Both the position numbers and the translations under genes were made by a program. Below the pieces are notes generated by a model. The model was not told the origin of the DNA and did no database searches. It saw only the letters and a program-made list of their open reading frames with translations. A stretch of DNA of 64,000 nt from an uncultured Latescibacterota bacterium (GTDB taxonomy: Bacteria; Latescibacterota; UBA2968; UBA8231): assembly GCA_958295495.1 (NCBI GenBank), contig OY282352.1:1364001-1428000 (forward strand), read 5' to 3'. Positions 19,101 through 24,893 of this stretch are shown in pieces; within the stretch, counting starts at the first letter, position 1, and each line of letters opens with the position of its first letter.

Positions 19101-19283
19101 GGGGACTATTATGATAGCTCCCCTCGGGTGGACCCCCTGGGGTCTCGCACCGGCTCTTTTCGCGTCATCCGGGGCGGCGCCTTCTTCAATGCCGCCCAGG
19201 GCGTGCGGTCGGCGATTTGCATCAACCTCTCGCCCGGCGCCCGCGGCGACTTCATTGGCGTGCGCCTTTTAAGGATTCGTTAA
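16188..19283 (+). CDS. Secreted multidomain protein: carboxypeptidase-regulatory-like, FlgD/T9SS, dockerin, Ig-like, VWA and FGE-sulfatase (putative DGR target)
   Basis: 1031 residues from an ATG preceded by AGAGGAGC. Domains in order: signal peptide (1-20); a regulatory-like beta sandwich (21-72); a FlgD/T9SS-type domain with LGQNYPNPFNPGT near residue 75; two dockerin-like calcium repeats (GDVNDDDQVDVYD and GDVNGDGQVDAAD, about 240-290); an Ig/cadherin-like domain (310-405); a von Willebrand A domain with the MIDAS motif DTSVS and LTDGSDT (about 460-650); a linker; and a formylglycine-generating-enzyme-like C-type lectin fold (about 790-1031). The end, GSFRVIRGGAFFNAAQ onward, aligns with the region that is hypervariable in FGE-fold DGR targets. 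The last 150 bases are C-rich with many NNC codons, whereas the preceding 500 are T/G-rich. It lies inside an insertion between lptF and lptG. A surface display and binding role is inferred. Confidence 0.82.
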   Translation: MKIVIAGLVGLLLSVGAEAAALSGQVRFADGLPVAGAEVMVFDLADLRRGAVAQATTDEAGRFALSLGSGLPAGFSLGQNYPNPFNPGTVIPYELASLSYVRLEVFNLLGQRVATLVNGEQAAGAYRARWDATDASGRSVGAGVYLYRLTAGAATATGRMVLVDGQAGVAAAGPSAVELAADSPVYGLTVSGPGVVAYVDADFRVGAGPVEVVVEAASTARVGKATTGGILGDVNDDDQVDVYDVLLVVLYSGDSSVAVPGDISLGDVNGDGQVDAADAFLLALYSVNPSDPALPAGLGQPVAAQVNQAPVLRPIGDQSIPPGGTLVFELVASDPDGDALTYGVSGHPAGSSLSGSTFRWTPTGTEATSHEVAFTVEDGQGGTDGETITLRVVEFRFELIRRQIETGFPSFVNILFQVLDEEGRGVPFLTVDDFEVRENDQVVSPTESAMYLRKREGSYSFELKTVLMLDTSVSIGPYLEQIKTAAITLVRNKIPGQEIAVYEFSDEPVLLQDFTADGNVLVAAIESIRLGFATTNLYGSVIEGSGRWRDVYTTTEFEQGFMVLLTDGSDTQGAATLSSALSARGDRKLYTIGLGNEIEPDVLEELGNAGFFHIADVSELAEQLASQFGDIIQAELDLLANSYYWLNYLSPKRGNKRHTLELSLKGNQRRSTVRGNFNSGDFVSVRPGVTVNFTRGHLEGIEALRLLSGDTARLEAVTFFGTASPRYRWELSASDIVSVESDSVEVGVARVLAVGDSGRVTLTVFDEANGFDRQVEVEVVSAGVAGWSQTFSLPGGASMDFVWLAPGVFQMGSPSSEPGRHSNEGPVHEVEISKGFYMGRYEVTQGEWESVMGTTPWSGLDFVREDLSHPAVWISWYDVHEFIGRLNDAAGDSLYRLPTEAEWEYACRAGTSTRWSFGDDESQLTDYAWYRDNAWSVGEEYGHAVGLKRANPWGLYDMHGNVWEWVQDWYDGDYYDSSPRVDPLGSRTGSFRVIRGGAFFNAAQGVRSAICINLSPGARGDFIGVRLLRIR
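19131..19283 (+). repeat. Putative DGR variable region (VR) at the 3' end of the FGE-domain gene
   Basis: Residues 982-1031 of the preceding protein. Many family members read roughly GSNRVNRGGS, then Asn-rich blocks, then IGFRL here. In this copy the expected Asn positions carry Phe991, Ile994, Phe1000, Ala1002, Gly1005, Ile1010, Ile1012, Leu1014, Ala1018, Gly1020, Asp1021 and Phe1022, mostly as NNC codons, as adenine-directed mutagenesis of AAC would give. Framework residues (R992, R995-G997, R1007-A1009, P1016, R1019, I1023-G1024, R1026-L1027) are kept. The matching template repeat and reverse transcriptase are not in the window. Confidence 0.55.
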
Positions 19284-19460
19284 CCCTTTAGTCCTTTTAC
19301 CCTTTAACCCTTGGCGGGGGTCAAAGGGGGTATGGGGATTCTTTTGGGGGGTAGCCTTTTAGGTTCCACGCCCCCGTTTAGGGGTGTGCGTAGCCGCCCT
19401 TCGGGGGGCGTGTATTTCTATCACACTGCCTTGACATCCCGGGGCGTATCGTGGAACGTT
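19284..19460 (+). promoter_or_regulatory. CCCTTT-rich tract and GC hairpin after the putative VR (candidate IMH)
   Basis: Directly after the TAA stop come four near-repeats of CCCTTT (19284-19313), followed by G-runs. An 8-bp GC-rich stem (19367-19374 with 19381-19388, one G-T pair) closes a 6-base loop. In DGRs the initiation-of-mutagenic-homing element and a hairpin lie just after the variable region. The assignment depends on the VR call. Confidence 0.35.
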
Positions 19461-19464
19461 GGAT

Positions 19465-20409
19465 ATGGCCGACTTTGATATTGTTTCCAAGTACTTGATG
19501 CAGCACTACCCCGACGATTTCGCCCGCTTTGCCCTCGGGCGCGACGACGTCGAAGTCGTCGAAGTGCTGAACCCGGAGCAACTGACCGTTGAGGCGCGGC
19601 AGACCGACAGCTTGCTGCGGGTGCGGTTGGGCGGCGAAGAGGTGCTCGTCCACACCGAGTTTCAAACCACCGATAGTACGCATCTGCCGATGGTACGGCG
19701 GATGGTCGGCTATATCGGACGCACCGTTGAGCACTACGGCTGGCCGGTGGTTTCCAGCGTCATCTACCTGCGGCCGGGGACTGGCCGGGGCGATCCGGGC
19801 TATTATCTCCAGGATCGTCCCGGCCATCGCATCTTGATAGAGTACCAAGTGATCCGGCTGAGCGAGTTGGACGGCCAGCGGCTCCTCAAGTCGGGGCCTG
19901 TGGGACTGCTGCCGTTTGTACCGTTGATGCGGCCGACGGGTCAGCCAGCGGCTTGGCTGGAGACGTGTGTGCGCGCGGTGCAGGCGCAGCCGCTGGATCG
20001 GGCGACGAAAGCCGATTGTCTCGCTGGCATGTCGCTGCTGAGCGGGTTGGTGTATGCCCAAGAAATCGTTTCTGCCATTTTCTTCAAGGAGGGTCTAATG
20101 GATATGATCCGCGAATCACCCGTTGCCCAATACCTGACCCAGCAAGGCATCGAGCAAGGCATTGAGCAAGGCATTGAGCAAGGCATTGAGCAAGGCATTG
20201 AACAAGGCATCGAGCAAGGGGGCCGAGAACGCGCTCTTGAAGCGCTGCTCGACGTGCTGGAGATTCGCTTTGCACTCGGCGCGGCGGAACCGTTGGCCGC
20301 TCGCATACAGGGCATTGAGGATTTGCAGCGTCTCAAGCAGTTGCATCGGGCGGCTATCCAGATGCCCACTCTCGAAGCCTTCAGACGCCTGTTAGACGCC
20401 GACGAGTAG
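19465..20409 (+). CDS. Rpn/PD-(D/E)XK-family putative nuclease with GIEQ repeats
   Basis: 314 residues from the ATG at 19465 (a TTG six bases earlier is possible). The N-terminal half resembles Rpn-type recombination-promoting nucleases, often labelled putative transposases. TDSLLRVRLGGEEVLVHTEFQ-like spacing supplies the Asp and the Glu-x-Gln of the PD-(D/E)XK core (near residues 50-70), and the MRRMVGYIGR helix follows. After residue 225 comes a run of six GIEQ units, then a helical C-terminus (ALEALLDVLEIRF). This architecture is common in filamentous bacteria and FCB genomes, where such genes occur in many mobile copies. It is cargo of the lptF-lptG insert. The substrate is unknown. Confidence 0.7.
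   Translation: MADFDIVSKYLMQHYPDDFARFALGRDDVEVVEVLNPEQLTVEARQTDSLLRVRLGGEEVLVHTEFQTTDSTHLPMVRRMVGYIGRTVEHYGWPVVSSVIYLRPGTGRGDPGYYLQDRPGHRILIEYQVIRLSELDGQRLLKSGPVGLLPFVPLMRPTGQPAAWLETCVRAVQAQPLDRATKADCLAGMSLLSGLVYAQEIVSAIFFKEGLMDMIRESPVAQYLTQQGIEQGIEQGIEQGIEQGIEQGIEQGGRERALEALLDVLEIRFALGAAEPLAARIQGIEDLQRLKQLHRAAIQMPTLEAFRRLLDADE
20146..20217 (+). repeat. Six tandem 12-bp units encoding GIEQ
   Basis: Six copies of GGCATTGAGCAA, with T/C or G/A differences in the first, fifth and sixth, encode (GIEQ)6. An in-frame 12-base unit can expand or contract without frameshift. It lies between the nuclease-like and C-terminal helical parts of the Rpn-like protein. Confidence 0.95.
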
Positions 20410-20655
20410 GCCCGCCGCGTAACCTCAGGTAGGCATTAGGAACTGAGGTTACGCACTTTGGCTCACCGCTCTCTCGCCTTCCCGTCCCGGGGTGCGGCAG
20501 CCTCCGAATCGTCCTTCCGGCGCACACCGGCTTCACCGCGCCTTTAGGCGTGACCTCCACCGGGTCGGGGCTAGACTCCGGCTTCCGCCAGCGTACCGAC
20601 CATAACGAATCACGAACCACTAGCCACTAACTGCGTAACGTCAGTAAATAAGTCA
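20410..20655. other. Non-coding right end of the insert with an 11-bp inverted repeat
   Basis: No gene seen. gcgtaacctca (20417-20427) pairs perfectly with tgaggttacgc (20444-20454) around a 16-base loop, a possible terminator (without T-run) or mobile-element relic. The remainder shows no coding pattern and ends in an AT-rich stretch just before the right copy of the insert-flanking duplication. Confidence 0.5.
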
Positions 20656-20668
20656 ACCTGAGATGCGC
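20656..20668 (+). repeat. Right copy of the duplication flanking the lptF-lptG insert
   Basis: Identical to 16047-16059 and includes the lptG start codon. See the left copy for the interpretation. Confidence 0.75.
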
Positions 20669-21736
20669 ACCCTCGATCTCTATCTGACGCGCCGCTTCCT
20701 GTTGTGTTTGGGGATTGCCGTGGTGAGCCTGTTGCTCATTGCGGTGATCATTGACCTCACCGAAAACATCGACACCTTTATCGACTTTGAGGCTCGCCCC
20801 AAGCAGATCTTGCTCTACTATGTCTATCGGGTGCCGTATTGGCTCATCCTGACCCTGCCCATTGCCGCGCTGCTCGGCGCACTTTTTGCCCTGACCAGCT
20901 TGGCGCGCCAAAACGAAATCACCGCGATGAAGGCCACCGGCATTAGCCTGTATCGCCTGCTGGCCCCGATCTTGGCGTGCGCCCTCGCCGTGTCGGTCGC
21001 GGCTTTTTTCTTTACCGACTGGGTGGTCCCGGCCGCCACCTATCAGTACAACCAAATCAGCGACGAGATTAAGTCCTATCACCGCAGCGATGGCTCCCGC
21101 CGCCAAGTCCTGCTCCAAGACGCGGGCAACCAGTTCGTGTACGCCCGCAGCTACGATGCGGGGCGGCAACGCGCCAACGAGGTATCTTGGGAGCGGCTGC
21201 GCGGCTACACTCCGTTGGAGCGCGCGGTGGCCCGGCGCATGGAATGGCGAGAGGGTACTTGGGTTCTCCTCGAAGGCCGCCGCTTTCGCTTTGCCGCGGG
21301 CGAAGCCGTGGCGACTTCTTCCTTCGATACCCTATCCCTGCCGAGCTTGTCGTTGCTCCCCAGCGACTTTGCCCGCCAGCAGAAGGACCCCAAGGAAATG
21401 AACTACGCCGAGCTGGCCGACTACATCGCCCGCGCCACCCTCAACGGGGAGGACGCCACGCGTCAGCGAGTCGATTTGCACCTGAAAATATCCTTTCCCC
21501 TGACTAGCTTCATCATCATCGCCCTCGGCGCGACCCTCGGTGCCAACGCCCGCCGCGCTGGCTTGGCCAACCGCTTCGGCTTGGGGGTCCTGCTCTGCTT
21601 TGCTTATTACAGTTGCGTCAAGGCCGGCCAAGCTCTCGGTTGGAATCAGTTGCTCGCGCCTTGGCTAGGTGCGTGGATAGCCAACTTGCTGTTTGCCGTC
21701 TTGGCCTTGGTGCTACTGTGGCGCGCACACAAATAA
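20663..21736 (+). CDS. lptG: LptF/LptG-family lipopolysaccharide export permease (second of the pair)
   Basis: 357 residues starting MRTLDLYLTRRF, the typical LptG beginning. Three N-terminal helices (residues 10-110) include the coupling segment LARQNEITAMKATGISLYRL. A periplasmic jellyroll (about 125-265) and three C-terminal helices follow. Partner of LptF in the LptB2FG extractor. The gene now has no same-strand neighbour closer than the insert's Rpn-like gene, so it needs a new promoter within the insert or read-through from it. Downstream lies a hairpin shared with the convergent gene. Confidence 0.9.
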   Translation: MRTLDLYLTRRFLLCLGIAVVSLLLIAVIIDLTENIDTFIDFEARPKQILLYYVYRVPYWLILTLPIAALLGALFALTSLARQNEITAMKATGISLYRLLAPILACALAVSVAAFFFTDWVVPAATYQYNQISDEIKSYHRSDGSRRQVLLQDAGNQFVYARSYDAGRQRANEVSWERLRGYTPLERAVARRMEWREGTWVLLEGRRFRFAAGEAVATSSFDTLSLPSLSLLPSDFARQQKDPKEMNYAELADYIARATLNGEDATRQRVDLHLKISFPLTSFIIIALGATLGANARRAGLANRFGLGVLLCFAYYSCVKAGQALGWNQLLAPWLGAWIANLLFAVLALVLLWRAHK

Positions 21737-21739
21737 AAA

Positions 21740-21765
21740 GGCCGTTCGCCCGTCGACGAACGGCC
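21740..21765 (-). terminator. Intrinsic terminator for the minus-strand helical-repeat gene
   Basis: ggccgttcg (21740-21748) pairs with cgaacggcc (21757-21765), a perfect 9-bp stem with an 8-base loop. Read on the minus strand it is followed by TTTTTATTT. It sits between convergent lptG and the gene ending at 21795. Confidence 0.8.
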
Positions 21766-21794
21766 CTCGGGGAGACTCGCATTGGAACAAATGC

Positions 21795-22796
21795 TCAGCG
21801 GATGCCTTGCTCTAGATGATAGATCTTGAGCTTGAGCGAGGCCGAGCGGGATTTCCAATTTTCTAGGAGGGCTGCCGCCTGCTGCCCTGCTTGGCCGTCG
21901 AGCCGTCCACTCAACCCGACTAATAGCGGGGCTAGACGGGCCACCTTGTCCTCGGAGGCACCAGAGGTGAGCCGCTCGAAGTGGCCGATTAAATCGGCGT
22001 CCAACGACGTGTCGGCTCGCTGGGCGATTCCTTGTAAAAAGCGGGCGTGGTTCCGGGCGAAGGCCGCGTCTTCGCCACACTTGCTAAGCAAGTGGCGCAG
22101 CAGCTTGGCCGATGGAGCCTCTTGGAGGACCTCAGTGGCTATCCGTGCCGCTTGTTGCCAGCCGCGGGTTTGTGCGGTCGCAGCCATGGTTTGAGGTAGC
22201 CCGGCCTCGACGAAGAGGGAGAAGAGCGGTAGCTGCGGCAAGTGCGCCAAAAATGTGCGCCAGAGGCTCTCGTTGGGGTCGCACTTGAGGAGGCAATCAA
22301 CTGCATAGGGCACCATAGAGGGATGGGTGCGGCAGATTTTGTCGAGCAGTACGGCCGCGATGTCGGCTGGGAGGCCCGCAGCTAGCGCTGCGGTGATCGG
22401 CGCGAGGGTCTGGCGGCTGATCGGCACGCCCTGTGCAGCCACGCGGGCGACCGCACGCTCTGTGCTGGTTAAGAATTGGGCGACCTCGTCGCACTGGCGC
22501 AACGCTTGCACCAAGGCTGCGGCTGGGCGGGGGGCGTGCTCACTGTGCGCCAACCGCACAATCCGGCGCAGCATGCCGAGCGAAGACAGCCAAGAGCGGT
22601 GATGGCTCAAGATGGCGATGGCCGCTAGCCGTCGGCTGTCGTCCGAGTCCTCGGCGATGGTCAAGAGCTGCTCCAAATCGTCCGTGCTGAGCACTAGTCG
22701 ATGCAGTTGGGCCTGTTCGCCTTGGAGCAATTGGTCTAGCGATGTTTCGGCGACCGGCGCAGCTTCTTCGCGCAAGCCGCGGATGTCCAATACCAT
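21795..22796 (-). CDS. Helical-repeat (HEAT-like) protein of unknown function
   Basis: 333 residues from the ATG at 22796, chosen because AAGAGG lies about ten bases upstream; a TTG at 22823 would add nine residues. The protein is almost entirely predicted helical. Repeated Leu/Ala-rich helix pairs (for example LLTIAEDSDDSRRLAAIAIL) resemble HEAT/ARM repeats, which usually form protein-binding solenoids. No signal peptide, membrane span or catalytic motif is visible. It is followed by its own terminator and preceded by a hairpin, so it is probably monocistronic. I do not recognise the family. Confidence 0.65.
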   Translation of the reverse strand: MVLDIRGLREEAAPVAETSLDQLLQGEQAQLHRLVLSTDDLEQLLTIAEDSDDSRRLAAIAILSHHRSWLSSLGMLRRIVRLAHSEHAPRPAAALVQALRQCDEVAQFLTSTERAVARVAAQGVPISRQTLAPITAALAAGLPADIAAVLLDKICRTHPSMVPYAVDCLLKCDPNESLWRTFLAHLPQLPLFSLFVEAGLPQTMAATAQTRGWQQAARIATEVLQEAPSAKLLRHLLSKCGEDAAFARNHARFLQGIAQRADTSLDADLIGHFERLTSGASEDKVARLAPLLVGLSGRLDGQAGQQAAALLENWKSRSASLKLKIYHLEQGIR

Positions 22797-22917
22797 AGGT
22801 TTTCGACCTCTTAGCTGTGCCAAAGTGCGCGGCTGGCACAGCTAGCCAATTTAGCAGAAACGGAAACGGCTCTTGCGCTATGCGAGAGACGAAAAAGTAA
22901 GGGGAAAATGCTGAAAA

Positions 22918-22960
22918 TTTATCGCGGGGTTCTCAAACGTAAAACCCGCCCCGCGATAAA
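22918..22960 (-). terminator. Hairpin terminator after the lipoprotein gene
   Basis: tttatcgcgggg (22918-22929) pairs perfectly with ccccgcgataaa (22949-22960), a 12-bp stem around a 19-base loop. On the minus strand it is followed by an AT-rich stretch (AATTTT), fitting termination of the gene that ends at 22991. Confidence 0.7.
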
Positions 22961-22990
22961 GCAAGCGAAAATATTGCGCTCTCTTTGAGC

Positions 22991-23434
22991 CTATGGGGAC
23001 GCGCCGGTGATCTCTAGGCTGAAGGGGTCGGATTCGTCCGCCAAGCGCACATTCAAGACCCAATCGCCGTCAATCGCGACTTGGATTTTTCGCCGCACCC
23101 GAATCCCGTCTGCCGTGCGCGGTACGAGTACCAAGTCGAACTCTACTTCTAGGCTGGCTGGCAGCACCCCGCTCGAGACTTCCGCGTACTGGCCGGTTGG
23201 TACGCGGGTGCGCACAATCTGCGGCGCGTCCGCATCGGTCTCGTTGAGGTACGCCACTTCGAGATCGTAGGCTGTGTGGTTGGCGACTGAAACCGTCCCG
23301 GCCCGACCGGCGGGTTCGGGGGGCGCAGGCGGTGCGGTGGGTGCTTGGCCGCCGCAGCCGCTGAGCAGCCAAACGGCTAGCAATAGCGCGGCTCTTACTG
23401 CGCCGCGACGTGGATCAATGCTTGGGCGATCCAT
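22991..23434 (-). CDS. Small lipoprotein of unknown function
   Basis: 147 residues. A basic N-terminus and a hydrophobic stretch end in LLSGC, a good lipobox (Cys about residue 27), followed by a Pro/Ala-rich linker. The mature domain (about 45-147) is beta-rich and starts VSVANHTAYDLEVAYLN, reminiscent of small beta-sandwich domains. The ATG lies 40 bases inside the 3' end of selA, so the genes are probably cotranscribed; a later non-ATG start is possible. There is no functional clue beyond envelope location. Confidence 0.7.
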   Translation of the reverse strand: MDRPSIDPRRGAVRAALLLAVWLLSGCGGQAPTAPPAPPEPAGRAGTVSVANHTAYDLEVAYLNETDADAPQIVRTRVPTGQYAEVSSGVLPASLEVEFDLVLVPRTADGIRVRRKIQVAIDGDWVLNVRLADESDPFSLEITGASP

Positions 23435-24777
23435 TCTATCTCGTCGTCGCGCACGGTGCGCATGTCGAGCAGGAGTCGCTCGCGGACGATGCGACCGACT
23501 ATGCCCTGCCGCCTGAGCTGGCGACCTAGCTGCTCGACTCGGACCGCGTCCGGCTGGAGGGCCACGGCCCGGCTGGGGATCTCGGCTAGGGGCAGGGATC
23601 CGCTGCCGGCTTGGGCCAGCGATTCGACCACTTTGAGGCGGAAGGCGCGGCAGACCGCCTCGGGCAAGAGGGACAGCAGCCTCTGAGCGCGCTCCTCCAG
23701 CGTCTCGACGGTCGCCCGTAGCATCGCCAGCGCCGGCAGGGCCTGCGTTAGCTTGTCCGGTGGCAGGCGATAGAGCGACAACACCGCTTCGAGTGCGGCG
23801 TAGATCAGCTTGTCGCAGCGCAGGGCGCGCATCAGGGGATTTTGGCGCACTTGCTCCACATAGGGACGCTGGCCAGCGATGATACCGGCTTGCGGCCCGC
23901 CCAGCACCTTGTCGCCGCTAAAGCTGACTATAGCTGCGCCGGCCTTGAGACTGGAGGCTACTACGGGCTCGGGTGGCAGCCCCCACTGCTCTAGATCAAC
24001 CAAAGCACCGCTCCCCAAGTCGTGGACCAAGGGCACCCCGGCGCGCTGACTCAGGGCGGCCAAGTCCTTTAGGTCAACCTCGGCAGTGAAGCCCTGCACT
24101 CTGTAGTTGCTCGGATGGACCACTAAAATGGCACCAATTTCCGGCCCGATGGCGCACTCGTAGTCGCGCAAGTGCGTGCGGTTCGTCGTGCCGATTTCGC
24201 GCAGTTTGGCTCCGCTGGCCGCTATGATGTCGGGCAGGCGGAATGAGCCGCCGATCTCGACCTGTTGCCCCCGCGAGACCACCACTTCCCGCCCCCGCGC
24301 CAAGGTGTCGAGCAACAGGAGCACGGCCGCGGCGTTGTTGTTGACCAAGGCGGCAGCTTCCGCGGTGGTCAACGAGCATATAAGGGCTTCGACGTGCGCG
24401 ACGCGCTCGCCGCGTTTGCCCGACTCCAGTTCGAATTCGAGGTTGCAATATCCGGTGGCCACCCGTGCGACGGCCTCTTGGGCCGCTCGGGGCAGCGGCG
24501 CACGGCCCAATCCGGTGTGCAGCACCACGCCGGTGGCGTTGGCGACGCGGTGCAGTCGGGGCGCGGACTCCCGCTCAATGCAGCGGCGCACGGCCCGCTC
24601 GACCCGTAAATCCAAGGCCGCCCGCTCCTCGGCCACAGTGCCCGCCCGCACTTGGCACCGCACGGCCGCAATGCAGCGGCGCACCTGCTCAACGACATAG
24701 GCGCGGTCGTATTCTTGCAAGAGATCGGCGACCTGCTTGAGCATCTGATCTACCGAGGGCAGCCTAGCTTCATTCAT
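23395..24777 (-). CDS. selA: L-seryl-tRNA(Sec) selenium transferase
   Basis: 460 residues, the usual SelA length. SelA is a PLP enzyme that converts Ser-tRNA(Sec) to Sec-tRNA(Sec) using selenophosphate. The N-terminal tRNA-binding part starts LPSVDQMLKQ. The core carries NATGVVLHTGLGRAPL, the LVNNNAAAVLLLL segment, and the PLP lysine in SFSGDKVLGGPQAGII (Lys290). The organism therefore probably makes selenoproteins. selB, selD and tRNA-Sec are not in the window, and I saw no obvious in-frame TGA selenoprotein here. The start ATG lies 45 bases from the divergent open frame of the amidase gene. Confidence 0.95.
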   Translation of the reverse strand: MNEARLPSVDQMLKQVADLLQEYDRAYVVEQVRRCIAAVRCQVRAGTVAEERAALDLRVERAVRRCIERESAPRLHRVANATGVVLHTGLGRAPLPRAAQEAVARVATGYCNLEFELESGKRGERVAHVEALICSLTTAEAAALVNNNAAAVLLLLDTLARGREVVVSRGQQVEIGGSFRLPDIIAASGAKLREIGTTNRTHLRDYECAIGPEIGAILVVHPSNYRVQGFTAEVDLKDLAALSQRAGVPLVHDLGSGALVDLEQWGLPPEPVVASSLKAGAAIVSFSGDKVLGGPQAGIIAGQRPYVEQVRQNPLMRALRCDKLIYAALEAVLSLYRLPPDKLTQALPALAMLRATVETLEERAQRLLSLLPEAVCRAFRLKVVESLAQAGSGSLPLAEIPSRAVALQPDAVRVEQLGRQLRRQGIVGRIVRERLLLDMRTVRDDEIEWIAQALIHVAAQ

Positions 24778-24893
24778 GGAGGCGAAGTATAGGTTGCCCC
24801 TCTGTCGCCAGCAAGTAGGCTTTGCGCTATGACCACAATAGCGTTATACTTGCAACACCCCTTCCCCTGTTGTCCAATTCCCATACCCAGTCT

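Noticed and set aside
20146..20217. CRISPR array
   Set aside because: The 12-bp units are contiguous with no spacers and encode GIEQ in frame.
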